Assembly (NCBI RefSeq): GCF_003015185.1
Contig: NZ_CP027860.1
Location: 3,348,001-3,412,000 of the forward strand
Reading direction: 5' to 3'
Origin: Ahniella affigens
GTDB taxonomy: Bacteria; Pseudomonadota; Gammaproteobacteria; Xanthomonadales; Ahniellaceae
Length of the DNA stretch: 64,000 nucleotides
The notes below the pieces were generated by a model. The model had not been told where the DNA came from and searched no databases. It worked only from the letters and a program-made list of their open reading frames with translations. Position 1 is the first letter of the stretch; each line of letters opens with the position of its first letter. Positions 33,001 through 41,157 of this stretch are shown piece after piece. The position numbers and the translations under genes are program-made.

Positions 33001-35016
33001 GACGGAAGCGGCCGCAGCAGCAACAGCTTCCGTTTTGGCGCAAACACTGGACCACTGCAGATCGAAGCCAGCGCGTTTGATGGCTTGGTGCATGCAGTGT
33101 TCTCGGCCCAAGCCAATTCGGCGAGCCTCAGCATTGTGGCCGGACAAGGTCAGTCGGGGCCGGTCGGCTCGGTGCTGCCGATTCCGTTCCGGATCCGCTT
33201 CTCTGATGTGCCGCCTGGAAACGCTGCCACGCCGAAGGGCCGAGCCGGCGTACCGGTCACCTGGACGGTGCTCAATGGTGGCGGGAGCCTGACGCAACAA
33301 ACCAACGTGACCGACGCGAACGGCGAGGCGACGGCCACGTTGCGGCTCGGCAGCAACCGCGGTCAGAACAACGTTCGAGCGGCGCTACCTGGCAACCTGC
33401 AGGTGGAGTTCCTCGCAACCGGCGTCCTGACGAGTGCGAACCTGAGCATTGTCTCGGGCAATCCGCAAACGCTGCCAACCAACACGGATTCTGATCCTTT
33501 GGTCGTGCGGTTGCTCGATGACAATGGTCAGGCGGTGGACGGCGTCGCTGTGCAATGGACCGGCAATAACGCCCTGCTGGGAGCGACGAGTTGCGTGACT
33601 GGCAGCAACGGCCAATGCAGCATTCGCGCGAAGGTGGACTTGCCCGGTGCGAGTTCCGTGACCGCCAAGACTAGCAATCCGAATGCCGGCCCAGTCACGT
33701 TTAGCCTGACGGGCGCCGTCGCTGAGCTGGATGGCCTCAATCCGCGCCAATCGGCAATCGCTGATGCCATCGATCAAGCCTGCCCTGCCTTGGCTGCTTT
33801 GGGCAGCAGCCGCACCGCTGCGCAGAATGATCTGTTCCAGCGCTGCCGTGAAATCGTCGATGCGGCCGGTCTGCAACCCGACGCCGCCAGCGCTGCGCTG
33901 GAGTCGTTGTTCCCTGATGTGGCATTGGTGCAGTCGTCGGCCTCGCTGCTTGCGGCGCAAGCGCAGCAAGACAATCTGAAGGCCCGCCTTGGCAACCTGC
34001 GCAGCAATCGTGCGAGTAATCCATTGGCCGGGCTGAGCGTCGCTGGGCCAGGCGGCGTGCTCGGCTTCGGCGATCTCGTCGGCTACCTGCTGCAGGCCGA
34101 TGGTGACAGCGCACCTGAAATCGGCGCTGAGTTCTCCCGCTGGGGCTTCTTCGCATCGGGCCAGTTGGGTCGGGCCGAGGCTGATGCGAACCCACAACGC
34201 CCTGCCTACGATCTTGATATCAATGGGCTGACGGTGGGCGTGGACTATCGAATGTCCGACAAATTGGTGCTTGGTGGCGCCGTTGGCTATACGCGTCAGG
34301 ATGCGGACCTCAACGACCAAAATGGCACCCTGGATACGAGCGGCTACAGCCTCTCGGCCTACGCGAGCTACTACTACGGCAACAACTGGTACCTGGACAG
34401 CGTGCTGACCTGGGGCCGCAACCAGTTCGATCTGGATCGCCAGATCCAGTACACATTGCCGCGCGTCGGTGGTGGCACGATCGTCGTCGATCAGCAAGCG
34501 CGTGCGAGCAGCGATGGCGACATGAAATCAGTCTCGGCCACGCTGGGCCGCGACTTCCAGCATCAAGCCTGGAGCTTCGGCCCCTATGCCCGCGTCACGT
34601 ATTCCAAGTTCGGCTTCGATCAAACCGCCGAGCAACTCGATTCCGGCGCCGGCAGCGGTCTGGGCATGGTGTTGGAGACACGTGACATCGACTCGCTGGT
34701 CGGCGTGCTCGGTGGCCGTGTCAGCTACACGCACAGCGCCAGCTGGGGCATCCTGATTCCCACCGCTCAGCTCGAATGGGAGTCCGAGTTCAAGGACGAC
34801 CCATCGGTGCTTGAAGCCCGCTTCCTGAATGACCCGACGAACACGCCGATCATGTTGAGCAGCGATCCGTATGATCAGGATTTCCTGCGCCTGGGCGTCG
34901 GCCTGTCGATGGTGCTGAGCGGCGGCAAGTCCGGCTTCATCCAATACGAGCGCAGCATCGGCCGCGATGGATTCAACCAGGACAACCTGAATCTGGGCGT
35001 GCGGATCGAGTTCTGA
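30046..35016 (+). CDS. Giant Ig-repeat autotransporter
   Basis: A 1656-residue secreted surface protein. Signal peptide AKLAILTVLGMLVVPMAQA (about 22-40). The passenger (about 42-1230) is a chain of roughly eleven bacterial Ig-like (Big_1/invasin-type) domains; the last seven each start with a version of LxIVSGNGQSG and contain SVTDGAG-like turns. A helical linker (about 1231-1350; NPRQSAIADAI, ALESLFPD) precedes a 300-residue autotransporter beta-barrel (about 1356-1656; FSRWGFFASGQLG, ending NLGVRIEF with terminal Phe). ATG 30046 has an AGGAG Shine-Dalgarno; an 87-codon upstream extension lacks one. Adhesion or self-association is the expected role, without direct evidence. Confidence 0.9.
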   Translation: MTVYRDVVTLLNTSAKSARIVAKLAILTVLGMLVVPMAQASTGCQLSATTVNTSIAPNGTANFNFDIVDFNACTGASGNITVLSNTTGGGTLSQPTFSGALGTNINFSMSTGGTPGLVEVTANCTAGCNGLTTLTFRVSTSTYSLQRVSPGTVVTGTGVPTTLQVQALRNGVGQTSVPVNFNATGPGSFTFNPTPPVVTNGTGIANIQFSSPTQGTYTVNGDFCNPDFLPACNSIPTAFQVLVGTSITPKPGNPVSGNASTTTPVIKVTAQDGGNPAVGIPVSWSIQAGDASINTASNVTDSNGDAGATLNLGITAGSSVTLRATRNDTSDFVDIPFTINDDFNLAPISPTTLSTSVGQPLAITTRYLLNGNPNPNTVGYSVSPGGPSLVPSVVTPDGNGDATTSFTSGAVGTYTVTASGNCLTVVPNCPPAPVVYTVNVVNQTLGGGGTLEANPNEALVLSATALDNGTPAAGVTINWSLSTGAATPTNGSSVTDGAGVAIFAVVSPNTVPTTYTYTAVRGDAPSASTVYTVNVIAPTLTLISGNNQTGLTTSTSPLPMVVELRNGKTPSAPLPGKTITWTTLSGPAFPQTGSSVTDGLGRTSVFANFGGSGGASIIQASDSGPGLASVSFNMTSLLPTLVNVSGNGQTGSPGATLAPLIVRAENNATAAPGVTINWTVVSGSATLSAPSSVTDGAGNAQVVPTLAVNGGSAQIRAARADQPGVNTTFIISSTALLSIQSGDGQSGPIGTPGAAPLVARLSSGSSPVSGANVDWQVLSGGGSVILSAATVVTDANGDAALPFDYGSVPGSAVVRASALGGTTTADFTVTALSRDLLVISGNSQIGVPNGVGAPLVVRAETNGSPDANVGISWSVTGPATVSSTNSLTDGSGQSSVDLLFGNALGSVQITATRTDSGASVSFALTVGAALGIVSGNGQSGVPNSVADQPLVISLTDLNQQPISGAPIQWRVLVGNASLTQASTSTDGSGRSSNSFRFGANTGPLQIEASAFDGLVHAVFSAQANSASLSIVAGQGQSGPVGSVLPIPFRIRFSDVPPGNAATPKGRAGVPVTWTVLNGGGSLTQQTNVTDANGEATATLRLGSNRGQNNVRAALPGNLQVEFLATGVLTSANLSIVSGNPQTLPTNTDSDPLVVRLLDDNGQAVDGVAVQWTGNNALLGATSCVTGSNGQCSIRAKVDLPGASSVTAKTSNPNAGPVTFSLTGAVAELDGLNPRQSAIADAIDQACPALAALGSSRTAAQNDLFQRCREIVDAAGLQPDAASAALESLFPDVALVQSSASLLAAQAQQDNLKARLGNLRSNRASNPLAGLSVAGPGGVLGFGDLVGYLLQADGDSAPEIGAEFSRWGFFASGQLGRAEADANPQRPAYDLDINGLTVGVDYRMSDKLVLGGAVGYTRQDADLNDQNGTLDTSGYSLSAYASYYYGNNWYLDSVLTWGRNQFDLDRQIQYTLPRVGGGTIVVDQQARASSDGDMKSVSATLGRDFQHQAWSFGPYARVTYSKFGFDQTAEQLDSGAGSGLGMVLETRDIDSLVGVLGGRVSYTHSASWGILIPTAQLEWESEFKDDPSVLEARFLNDPTNTPIMLSSDPYDQDFLRLGVGLSMVLSGGKSGFIQYERSIGRDGFNQDNLNLGVRIEF

Positions 35017-35024
35017 CAGACCTT

Positions 35025-35054
35025 CGAACGACGCTCCACGAGGGGCGTCGTTCG
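35025..35054. terminator. Hairpin after the autotransporter gene
   Basis: A perfect 10-bp stem, CGAACGACGC with GCGTCGTTCG, eight bases past the stop codon. No T-run follows, so it is either a rho-assisted end or an mRNA-stabilising stem. Confidence 0.5.
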
Positions 35055-35120
35055 TGGCTGAAGTGCGCGGCTGAAGACTGCCTTCCGGGATTTGTCCGCG
35101 GCAAGCGGTGTCAGCGCCGC

Positions 35121-35126
35121 TAGAAT
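35121..35126 (+). promoter_or_regulatory. -10 element placed for a leaderless start
   Basis: TAGAAT ends six bases before the ATG at 35133, so transcription would begin at the start codon. No Shine-Dalgarno is present. It is the same geometry as at 23469-23474. Confidence 0.4.
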
Positions 35127-35132
35127 CCGGAC

Positions 35133-35522
35133 ATGAGCTATGACCTGATGCTGTTTTTACCCAAGGCCGCGCCCCAACGCGAAGCCGCTTTCTTCGACTG
35201 GTTCGACGAGCAGACTGAGTGGGAAGAAGACCACGACTACCAGTCCGAGTCGGTATCGGCTCCTGCCCTGCGCGCCTGTTTCGCTGAGCTCAGTGCGCAA
35301 TTCCCAGTGCTCGGCAAGAAACGCCGGAGCGATTTCGAGGCCGAGTACAGCTTTGGCGGTGTCATGATTCTGGCGGCGTTCTCGTTCAAGCAACAACAAG
35401 CTGCGCTGGATCTAGCCAAAAGGCTTGCGGGCAAACACCAACTCGGATTGTTTGAGGCGAGCTCAGATGATGGCTGGATCTGGGTCCCGGATGGGCAAGG
35501 CGGTATGCGGGCGATGCGGTGA
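35133..35522 (+). CDS. Conserved hypothetical protein (MSYDLML type)
   Basis: A 129-residue acidic cytoplasmic protein with no signal or membrane segment. It starts MSYDLMLFLP, a start shared by a group of short hypothetical proteins, and has a compact alpha/beta look (helix AAFFDWFDEQTEW, strand GGVMILAAFSF, helix QAALDLAKRLAGKHQLGLF). Function unknown. It is probably transcribed alone from the promoter overlapping its start. Confidence 0.65.
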   Translation: MSYDLMLFLPKAAPQREAAFFDWFDEQTEWEEDHDYQSESVSAPALRACFAELSAQFPVLGKKRRSDFEAEYSFGGVMILAAFSFKQQQAALDLAKRLAGKHQLGLFEASSDDGWIWVPDGQGGMRAMR

Positions 35523-35707
35523 GCAAGGAAGGTCGCGAAATCCTGCACCAACTAATTCAACCACGCGCCAACCGGGGCGTCCTGAATATCCGCCGATGAG
35601 TGTTAGATCGCGGCAACACAGACAAGCACATAGCCGCACGGGCGCCGATGTTCAGCAAAGCTGCAGTGACAATGACTATTTTCTTGGCAAGTCTCGCCAC
35701 ACTGGCA

Positions 35708-36277
35708 CTAATGCGCCGCTGGCTTCGCTTCTACCACCTCGCATTCCGTCAAGAACTGCCTGATTTCCAGCAGGTTGGTCTCACACCGCCAAAGCGACAT
35801 TCCGGTGTCTCGACGGTAGTCAGAAGTCCAGGTCAGGTAGAAGTCTGAGCGCCCGCTCCGCGGTTGGAACGCCAAGACAATTTTGCCGTCTCCCTGCACA
35901 GTGACCGACTTCACATGCCGACCCGCGTAAGACTCTGGCGGTGCCAATCCAAGCGCTGCATTATCCGCAGGCGGCACGCCGCCTGTATTCGCGAGGTACT
36001 CCCCGAATCCAATGCGAGCCGTCTGACTCATCCAGCGGACTTCATCGGGAAGACTACCAAGCGGCGGCATTGGCTCTCGATTCAGTGATTCCAAGACCGC
36101 GTTGGGCGCATCCGGTGCGGGCGCAAGCGGAACCGCCCCAGCACCAAAATCACTGCGATGAACCCACATCCAGGCGGAAAACGCGATGACCTGAACCCCG
36201 ATCAGGGCCAGTACCATCCATTTCAGATGCTGGAGCGAGCGTGCGAGTTCAGCGTTCGGTTCGCCAGAAGTTGCCAT
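35708..36277 (-). CDS. Membrane protein with pilin-like C-terminal domain
   Basis: A 189-residue protein with one N-terminal membrane helix (WMVLALIGVQVIAFSAWMWV, about 20-39) and a periplasmic domain of about 150 residues. The C-terminal part (VKSVTVQGDGKIVLAF, FYLTWTS, then SLWRCETN and TECEV) resembles the last strands and disulfide loop of type IV pilins: an ITLTP-like strand, then Trp-x-Cys and a final Cys. There is no prepilin peptidase site (G/FTLIE) before the helix, so it would stay membrane-anchored. The ATG at 36277 was chosen; a GTG at 36322 would add 15 residues. Pilin relationship is inference. Confidence 0.5.
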   Translation of the reverse strand: MATSGEPNAELARSLQHLKWMVLALIGVQVIAFSAWMWVHRSDFGAGAVPLAPAPDAPNAVLESLNREPMPPLGSLPDEVRWMSQTARIGFGEYLANTGGVPPADNAALGLAPPESYAGRHVKSVTVQGDGKIVLAFQPRSGRSDFYLTWTSDYRRDTGMSLWRCETNLLEIRQFLTECEVVEAKPAAH

Positions 36278-36525
36278 GTCGCAGATACTAACAGGCTGCA
36301 GGTCAGGCCGACGATCATTCACGCACTGCCATGCATTGCTTGCTGCACTCAGACACCGATGCCTGGAATAATGCCGGTCCAGTCGCGATCGATTGCGTCA
36401 GCCCAGCGCAAACGTCGCTGAACCGCGCAATTGATTCCGTCTTACTCCATCCCTACCTTCCATATGTGCCAGACCACTGCGAGTTGGGCTGGAGCCAGTC
36501 GAATCTACCAGCCAGTGATGCGCTC

Positions 36526-37803
36526 ATGAGTACGAGTCAAAATCTACCGTCCCCGCATCAACCCAATACAAGCGACGCCAAGCTCGACGATTTGATGTTG
36601 GCCATGGATGTGGTCGATACACTGCGTCATGAGCAGGAATTGATCCATCGCGAGCTCAATGACGATGCGCGCGATGCGGCCTTTGTGGCGCGAATTCGGG
36701 AGATCTACGCGGCGCAGGGTATTGCGGTTAGTGAGGACATCATTCGCCAGGGCGTGGAAGCCCTGAAGCAGGACCGCTTCAGCTACCAGCCGCCGCCACG
36801 TACGTTTTCGGTCCGCCTGGCCGAGTTCTATGTCGACCGGTGGCGTTGGTTCAAGCGAGGGTTGATCACTGGCACCGTGCTGGGCGCGCTGTGGCTGGTC
36901 GCTGCGCTGCCTGGGCAAATTGCCGAGTCGTTCGCGACACGAAACTTCAACCAGGCTGTCGCTGAAGTCGAAGACGGTCTGAGCCAGCACCAGGCCGTTA
37001 TTGAGTCGTTCGCAGAGCAGGCCTCGGCACTGAACCCTGAGCGCGCCCCGATTGCCGGCGCGGCCATTACGCAGATCAAGCTCGACAGCAGCGCGGCGAT
37101 TCAAGCGTTGCGGGCCGATTCAACGCAGATCGCGAGTCTCGCGGCCATCGACGCTGACGCGTTTCAGGCCGATCGCGATGCCGCCGCACGCCAGCTCGAA
37201 GCCGAACAAACTCGCCTCGCCTCGTTCAAGAAACGGATTGATGAGGTGCGCTATGCCCTCGTTCGTGGCGAGCGGTTGCTGGGTCTCGATCAACAGTATC
37301 AGACTGCAGGTGCGCTGCTCGCGGGCGTCAGTCTCGGCGCCGATGCGAGCCAGCAGTTGGACGCCTCGCGCCAGAGCATCGAAGCGGCCTTGCGCGCGGG
37401 CGATGTCGAGCGCGCACAAGCAAGCGTGCAGAAGTTTCGACAAGCGGCGCAGCAAGTCGATCTCAGCTATGAGCTTCGCATCGTCAACCGCCCTGGCGTC
37501 CAATCCGGCATTCGGCGCCGAGAGAATTCGCAGCAGGAAGGCCGAAGCTATTACTTGGTCGTGGAAGCAGTCGATGCCGACGGCCAGGTGCTCAGCATCC
37601 CGGTGATCAACGAAGAGACGCAGCAGGTCAATGACGTTCGAATTTTCGCTGTCCGGGTTGACGAATCCGAATACCACCGCGTGCGCGAAGACAAGCAGGA
37701 CAACGGTCTGATCGATCAGCCGATCGTCGGCACGAAGGCACGCGGCGACCTGGAACCAACGTATCAGGTGAAGGTCGTTGGCGGCACGATTACGAAATGG
37801 TAG
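36526..37803 (+). CDS. DUF6384-like membrane-anchored coiled-coil protein
   Basis: A 425-residue protein. The N-terminal domain (about 20-100) with LMLAMDVVDTLRHEQ, REIYAAQGIAVSEDIIRQGVEALKQDRF matches what I recall of the DUF6384 family. One membrane helix follows (RGLITGTVLGALWLVAALPG, about 107-126), then a long Ala/Gln-rich coiled coil (about 135-310) and a C-terminal beta-rich domain (ELRIVNRPGVQSGI, SYYLVVEAVDADGQ, TYQVKVVGG). It starts 9 bp before the end of the spacer to its partner gene: stop 37803, next ATG 37813. Function unknown. The ATG at 36526 excludes an unlikely 65-residue upstream extension. Confidence 0.6.
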   Translation: MSTSQNLPSPHQPNTSDAKLDDLMLAMDVVDTLRHEQELIHRELNDDARDAAFVARIREIYAAQGIAVSEDIIRQGVEALKQDRFSYQPPPRTFSVRLAEFYVDRWRWFKRGLITGTVLGALWLVAALPGQIAESFATRNFNQAVAEVEDGLSQHQAVIESFAEQASALNPERAPIAGAAITQIKLDSSAAIQALRADSTQIASLAAIDADAFQADRDAAARQLEAEQTRLASFKKRIDEVRYALVRGERLLGLDQQYQTAGALLAGVSLGADASQQLDASRQSIEAALRAGDVERAQASVQKFRQAAQQVDLSYELRIVNRPGVQSGIRRRENSQQEGRSYYLVVEAVDADGQVLSIPVINEETQQVNDVRIFAVRVDESEYHRVREDKQDNGLIDQPIVGTKARGDLEPTYQVKVVGGTITKW

Positions 37804-37812
37804 GGACACACG

Positions 37813-39225
37813 ATGAGCAATGGCACTGAAGCACTTCGTGACATGGATCAGCGCATCGACGGTGCGCGCGCCGAGGCTTCGCAACTCGCGACCCAGCTCG
37901 ACCAGTTGCTGCAACAGCAGCAGCAAGCACGGGCGCGCGAATCAAGCGATACCGAGCAGTTGGCGCGTCTGCGCCTCGATCTGTTGAAAAGTGGCGACGC
38001 TGGCACCGCACTCGATGCGGCCGACCAGCGCGTGCTCACCCTTCTGGAAAAGCGGCACGAACATTTCGTGGCACTGGAGCCACGAATTGCCGAGTCGGAG
38101 CAGCAGCAAACTGCGCTGAAGACCACCCGTGTCGAACGTGCGCGTCAGCGTGATGAAGCCTTGGCAGCACAGCAGGCATGCTATGTCGAGACTGCCGAGC
38201 GCGCCAAAAAGCTGCCGCGTTGGCAATCGTTGAGCGTCGACTTGCAAGCGTTGCAACATCAGGCTCAGGCCGCCGAGCAAAAGAGCCAGGTGGTTGTCGC
38301 CGACCGAGAGCAAAAGCGACAGCCCTACGAAGCCGACAAGCTGTTCGTCTACCTGTGGCAGCGCCGCTACGGTTTTCCAGAATACGACGCCGCGCCGTTG
38401 ATCCGCACGCTCGACGGCTGGGTCGCCCGACTCTGCAAATACGATGGGGCGCATCGGAACTACCGCATGTTGCTGGCATTGGCCGAGCAGATGGCAGCCC
38501 ATGTCGCGGGTTTGAAGCAACGCGCGGCGTCGCTGCAAGTCGAGCTCAAAGCGCTCGAAGACCAGGCACTAGCCGAGGCCGGTTTCGCCGCATATCAGGA
38601 GGCGGTTGCGAGTGCCGAAACGGCCCTCAAGCACGCCGAGCAGGAATTAAGCGATGCCGAACAGGCCTATCAGAGCCTGCTCGGCCAACGCGCTGCGTTC
38701 GCAGCTGGAACGGATTCATTCACCGTCGAGGCATTGCAAACACTCACCGCGCAAATGGGACGCGAGGATTTGCAGACGCTGCGTCAGGATGCCCGGGCCA
38801 CGACAACTCCCAAGGACGACGCACTGGTTGCCGGCCTCGCGAACGCGCGCGCCGCGGTGAGCAAAACCGAGCAAGACATCGCCACGTTGCGAGCCCGGCA
38901 GACGGTGGTGCTGCAGCAGCTCAGTGATGCCGAAGAGTTGCGCCGGCGTTTCCGCACGAGTTCTTACGACTCGCGCGATTCGGAGTTCGGTAACGGTATT
39001 GTCGTTGGCGCGGTGATTGGCGAACTCCTTCGTGGCGCGATCGTGCTGAACGACGCGTGGGACCAAGTGCATCGCAATCACCGCTTCCGCGTGCCACGCG
39101 ACAACCAGGGCGGCTTTGGCGGGATTCCGGACTTTGGCGGCGGCAACGACAGCTCCGGCGGCTTCTCGACCGACAGCTCGTTTGGCGGCGATTCCGGCGG
39201 CTTCAGCACCGATGACAGTTTCTGA
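37813..39225 (+). CDS. Coiled-coil protein with Gly/Ser/Phe repeat tail
   Basis: A 470-residue protein of unknown family, co-transcribed with the DUF6384-like gene 9 bp upstream. Residues 5-180 and 225-380 are predicted coiled coil (RARESSDTEQLARLRLDLL; ETALKHAEQELSDAEQAYQS), separated by a conserved-looking globular patch (LFVYLWQRRYGFPEYDAAPL, about 177-196). There follows a short glycine-rich hydrophobic stretch (NGIVVGAVIGELLRGAIVL, about 395-413) that may touch the membrane, and a low-complexity tail carrying GGFSTDSSF and GGFSTDDSF. No signal peptide. The pair suggests a membrane-associated scaffold; this is inference. Confidence 0.55.
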   Translation: MSNGTEALRDMDQRIDGARAEASQLATQLDQLLQQQQQARARESSDTEQLARLRLDLLKSGDAGTALDAADQRVLTLLEKRHEHFVALEPRIAESEQQQTALKTTRVERARQRDEALAAQQACYVETAERAKKLPRWQSLSVDLQALQHQAQAAEQKSQVVVADREQKRQPYEADKLFVYLWQRRYGFPEYDAAPLIRTLDGWVARLCKYDGAHRNYRMLLALAEQMAAHVAGLKQRAASLQVELKALEDQALAEAGFAAYQEAVASAETALKHAEQELSDAEQAYQSLLGQRAAFAAGTDSFTVEALQTLTAQMGREDLQTLRQDARATTTPKDDALVAGLANARAAVSKTEQDIATLRARQTVVLQQLSDAEELRRRFRTSSYDSRDSEFGNGIVVGAVIGELLRGAIVLNDAWDQVHRNHRFRVPRDNQGGFGGIPDFGGGNDSSGGFSTDSSFGGDSGGFSTDDSF

Positions 39226-39252
39226 TGGAACGACACCAAGGCCGATTCTCAG

Positions 39253-41070
39253 TCAACGCCCCTGCACCATCGCGCCGGTCAGCACCACCTCCCCGAGCCA
39301 GCGCTGCTGACCATCATCACTTCGCGCGATGAGCTGATAGGCATTTGCGCCGCTCGGCAACGCGTGCGCAGCGAGTTCAAAGCGAAACCCGGAGTGCTCA
39401 CCATTGCCATCCTGCAATTCTGGCCACGGTGGCTCGATGACTGGCCCGGCTGGATCCAAATGATCGGTCGCAATGACTCGGTCGCCGAGACGAAGCTCGA
39501 CCGCTGCCACGCGGCCGTGATGCTGCACCGCGTAGCCGCCGACGATGACCAGATCTGGCCGGACTTCGACCGGAAACACCTGGCTCAGAATGGGTTGCGC
39601 GCAGGCTGTCGCGGACGCCGGGCCACGCTGTACGCGCCAGATCGTGAACTGACGTTGCGTATCGGCCTCGATGTGCTCGCCCAGCCATTGCAGCCCACCG
39701 ACGCGCGCACAGAGCGATTGGTAAAACGGAAATCGATCTGCGGCAAACAGCGCACTGTCGTCCACTACAAGAATCGCCGACTGCCAGCTGGCCGCGCGTA
39801 GGCCGGACTCGTCCAGATTCCAGATACCAAGCTGTACTTGGCGCCCGTGCTCTTGATTGCGTGGGGCATCGAGCACGTATGGACGCTGTTGCAGATACCA
39901 GTCGAGTTGCGCGCCCAGCAGGAAGTTGTCGGCGATGAGAACGGTTCCGGGCTGCGCGTCCAACAACGGGCGCACGCGCCCAGCCAGCCCCGCATAGCCG
40001 AGAAAATTGGCACCAAAGCGTTTGCCGAACTGCTGGGTGTAGTCTGGCGCGGCATGCATCGCCCAAAGACCCAACCACACCGGAACCGCCGACACGGCGG
40101 TCGCGCCCATCAGCCACCAGCGCCACCGCGACCGGCTGACCTGCAACGCCAGTGCTGGCAACAGCAACAACCACGCAGGCCAAGGCCAGTGCACGCGGGT
40201 TCGCTCTTGATCTGCAAAGCACCCAATGGCGAAATACGCCAACAGCAATCCGAGTCCGATCCAGATCGCTCCTCGCACGGCGGGCGCCACGGTCCGACGC
40301 TGCTGCCAGATCGCCCAACACACCGCGAGAAACAGAATTGGCGATACCACCAGTGCTTGCTCCAGGGGCATCTGCAGCCCGCCCAAATGGAAGCCCCATT
40401 CGTGCCGGTCCACGGCTTGGAAGCGCACTGACGGCCAATCCAAAGCCGCATTGAACACGATCGTCGGAACGAGCCCGAGCAGCCCCAGAAGCTGCGCAAG
40501 CCAATGCCTTGGGTCCTGCCACAGCCGACGCGCGGGGCCATGAGCTGAGATCAGCAGCAGGCCGCCAAAATAGATCATCGCTGCGCGCCAATGCAGTAGC
40601 CATGCCAGGGCCATCATCAGCGCGAACACCAGCCAATAGCGCCAACGCCGATCGGAAATGGCGCGTATCAGCGCGAGGCTGGCCGCAATCAGTGCCAAGG
40701 TCAGCGCAGCATCGGGAATCGCCAGCACACCGACCGCCTGCCCGATCGGCACCAGCAGCGCCAGCACACCCGCCACATTTGCCGCCGCCTCGTCGTGGTG
40801 CTGCCGCACGAATGCGCGAAGCAGCAGCACCGTGACCAATCCGGCCACCACGCTCGGCAGTCTAAGCGCCAGCAAGTGATGCCCAAAAATCGCCATTGGC
40901 GGAGCCAGCAGCCAGGCCATTCCAGCCGGCAAGTCGCTGTAGCCCGCAGCGAGCCGTTGGCTTTCCTGCCAATAAAACGCCTCATCACCGAACAACGGCA
41001 GCACCGCAGCCAGCATCACCCGGATCAGGGTCACCAAAACAAAGGTGATCCAGAACACAGTGCGGCTCAT
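39253..41070 (-). CDS. GT39-family membrane glycosyltransferase
   Basis: A 605-residue ArnT/PMT-like (GT39/GT-C) enzyme using a polyprenyl-phosphate sugar donor at the periplasmic face. The first loop carries the acidic motif FGDEAFYWQE (about 26-35) that holds the catalytic Asp, followed by about ten membrane helices (to about 345). The C-terminal 250 residues form a periplasmic domain with beta-strands (PGTVLIADNFLLGAQLDWYL; DLVIVGGYAVQHHG). Lipid A modification or glycoprotein synthesis are both possible. It is convergent with the coiled-coil pair (27 bp between stops) and divergent from moxR. Confidence 0.82.
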   Translation of the reverse strand: MSRTVFWITFVLVTLIRVMLAAVLPLFGDEAFYWQESQRLAAGYSDLPAGMAWLLAPPMAIFGHHLLALRLPSVVAGLVTVLLLRAFVRQHHDEAAANVAGVLALLVPIGQAVGVLAIPDAALTLALIAASLALIRAISDRRWRYWLVFALMMALAWLLHWRAAMIYFGGLLLISAHGPARRLWQDPRHWLAQLLGLLGLVPTIVFNAALDWPSVRFQAVDRHEWGFHLGGLQMPLEQALVVSPILFLAVCWAIWQQRRTVAPAVRGAIWIGLGLLLAYFAIGCFADQERTRVHWPWPAWLLLLPALALQVSRSRWRWWLMGATAVSAVPVWLGLWAMHAAPDYTQQFGKRFGANFLGYAGLAGRVRPLLDAQPGTVLIADNFLLGAQLDWYLQQRPYVLDAPRNQEHGRQVQLGIWNLDESGLRAASWQSAILVVDDSALFAADRFPFYQSLCARVGGLQWLGEHIEADTQRQFTIWRVQRGPASATACAQPILSQVFPVEVRPDLVIVGGYAVQHHGRVAAVELRLGDRVIATDHLDPAGPVIEPPWPELQDGNGEHSGFRFELAAHALPSGANAYQLIARSDDGQQRWLGEVVLTGAMVQGR

Positions 41071-41157
41071 GACACACGGTACCGTGACAGATTTTCAGGC
41101 ATGCTTGGGTCCAAGATTGGAAGTTCGGCACAATAGCAAAAGCAACCAGAGCCCAGC

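Noticed and set aside
33385-34497. Minus-strand frame opposite the autotransporter
   Set aside because: Same shadow effect; no start signal, no domain, compositional bias from the repeat passenger on the other strand.
36331-36525. N-terminal extension of the DUF6384-like gene
   Set aside because: No Shine-Dalgarno and a compositionally odd peptide; it lies in the spacer after the divergent pilin-like gene.
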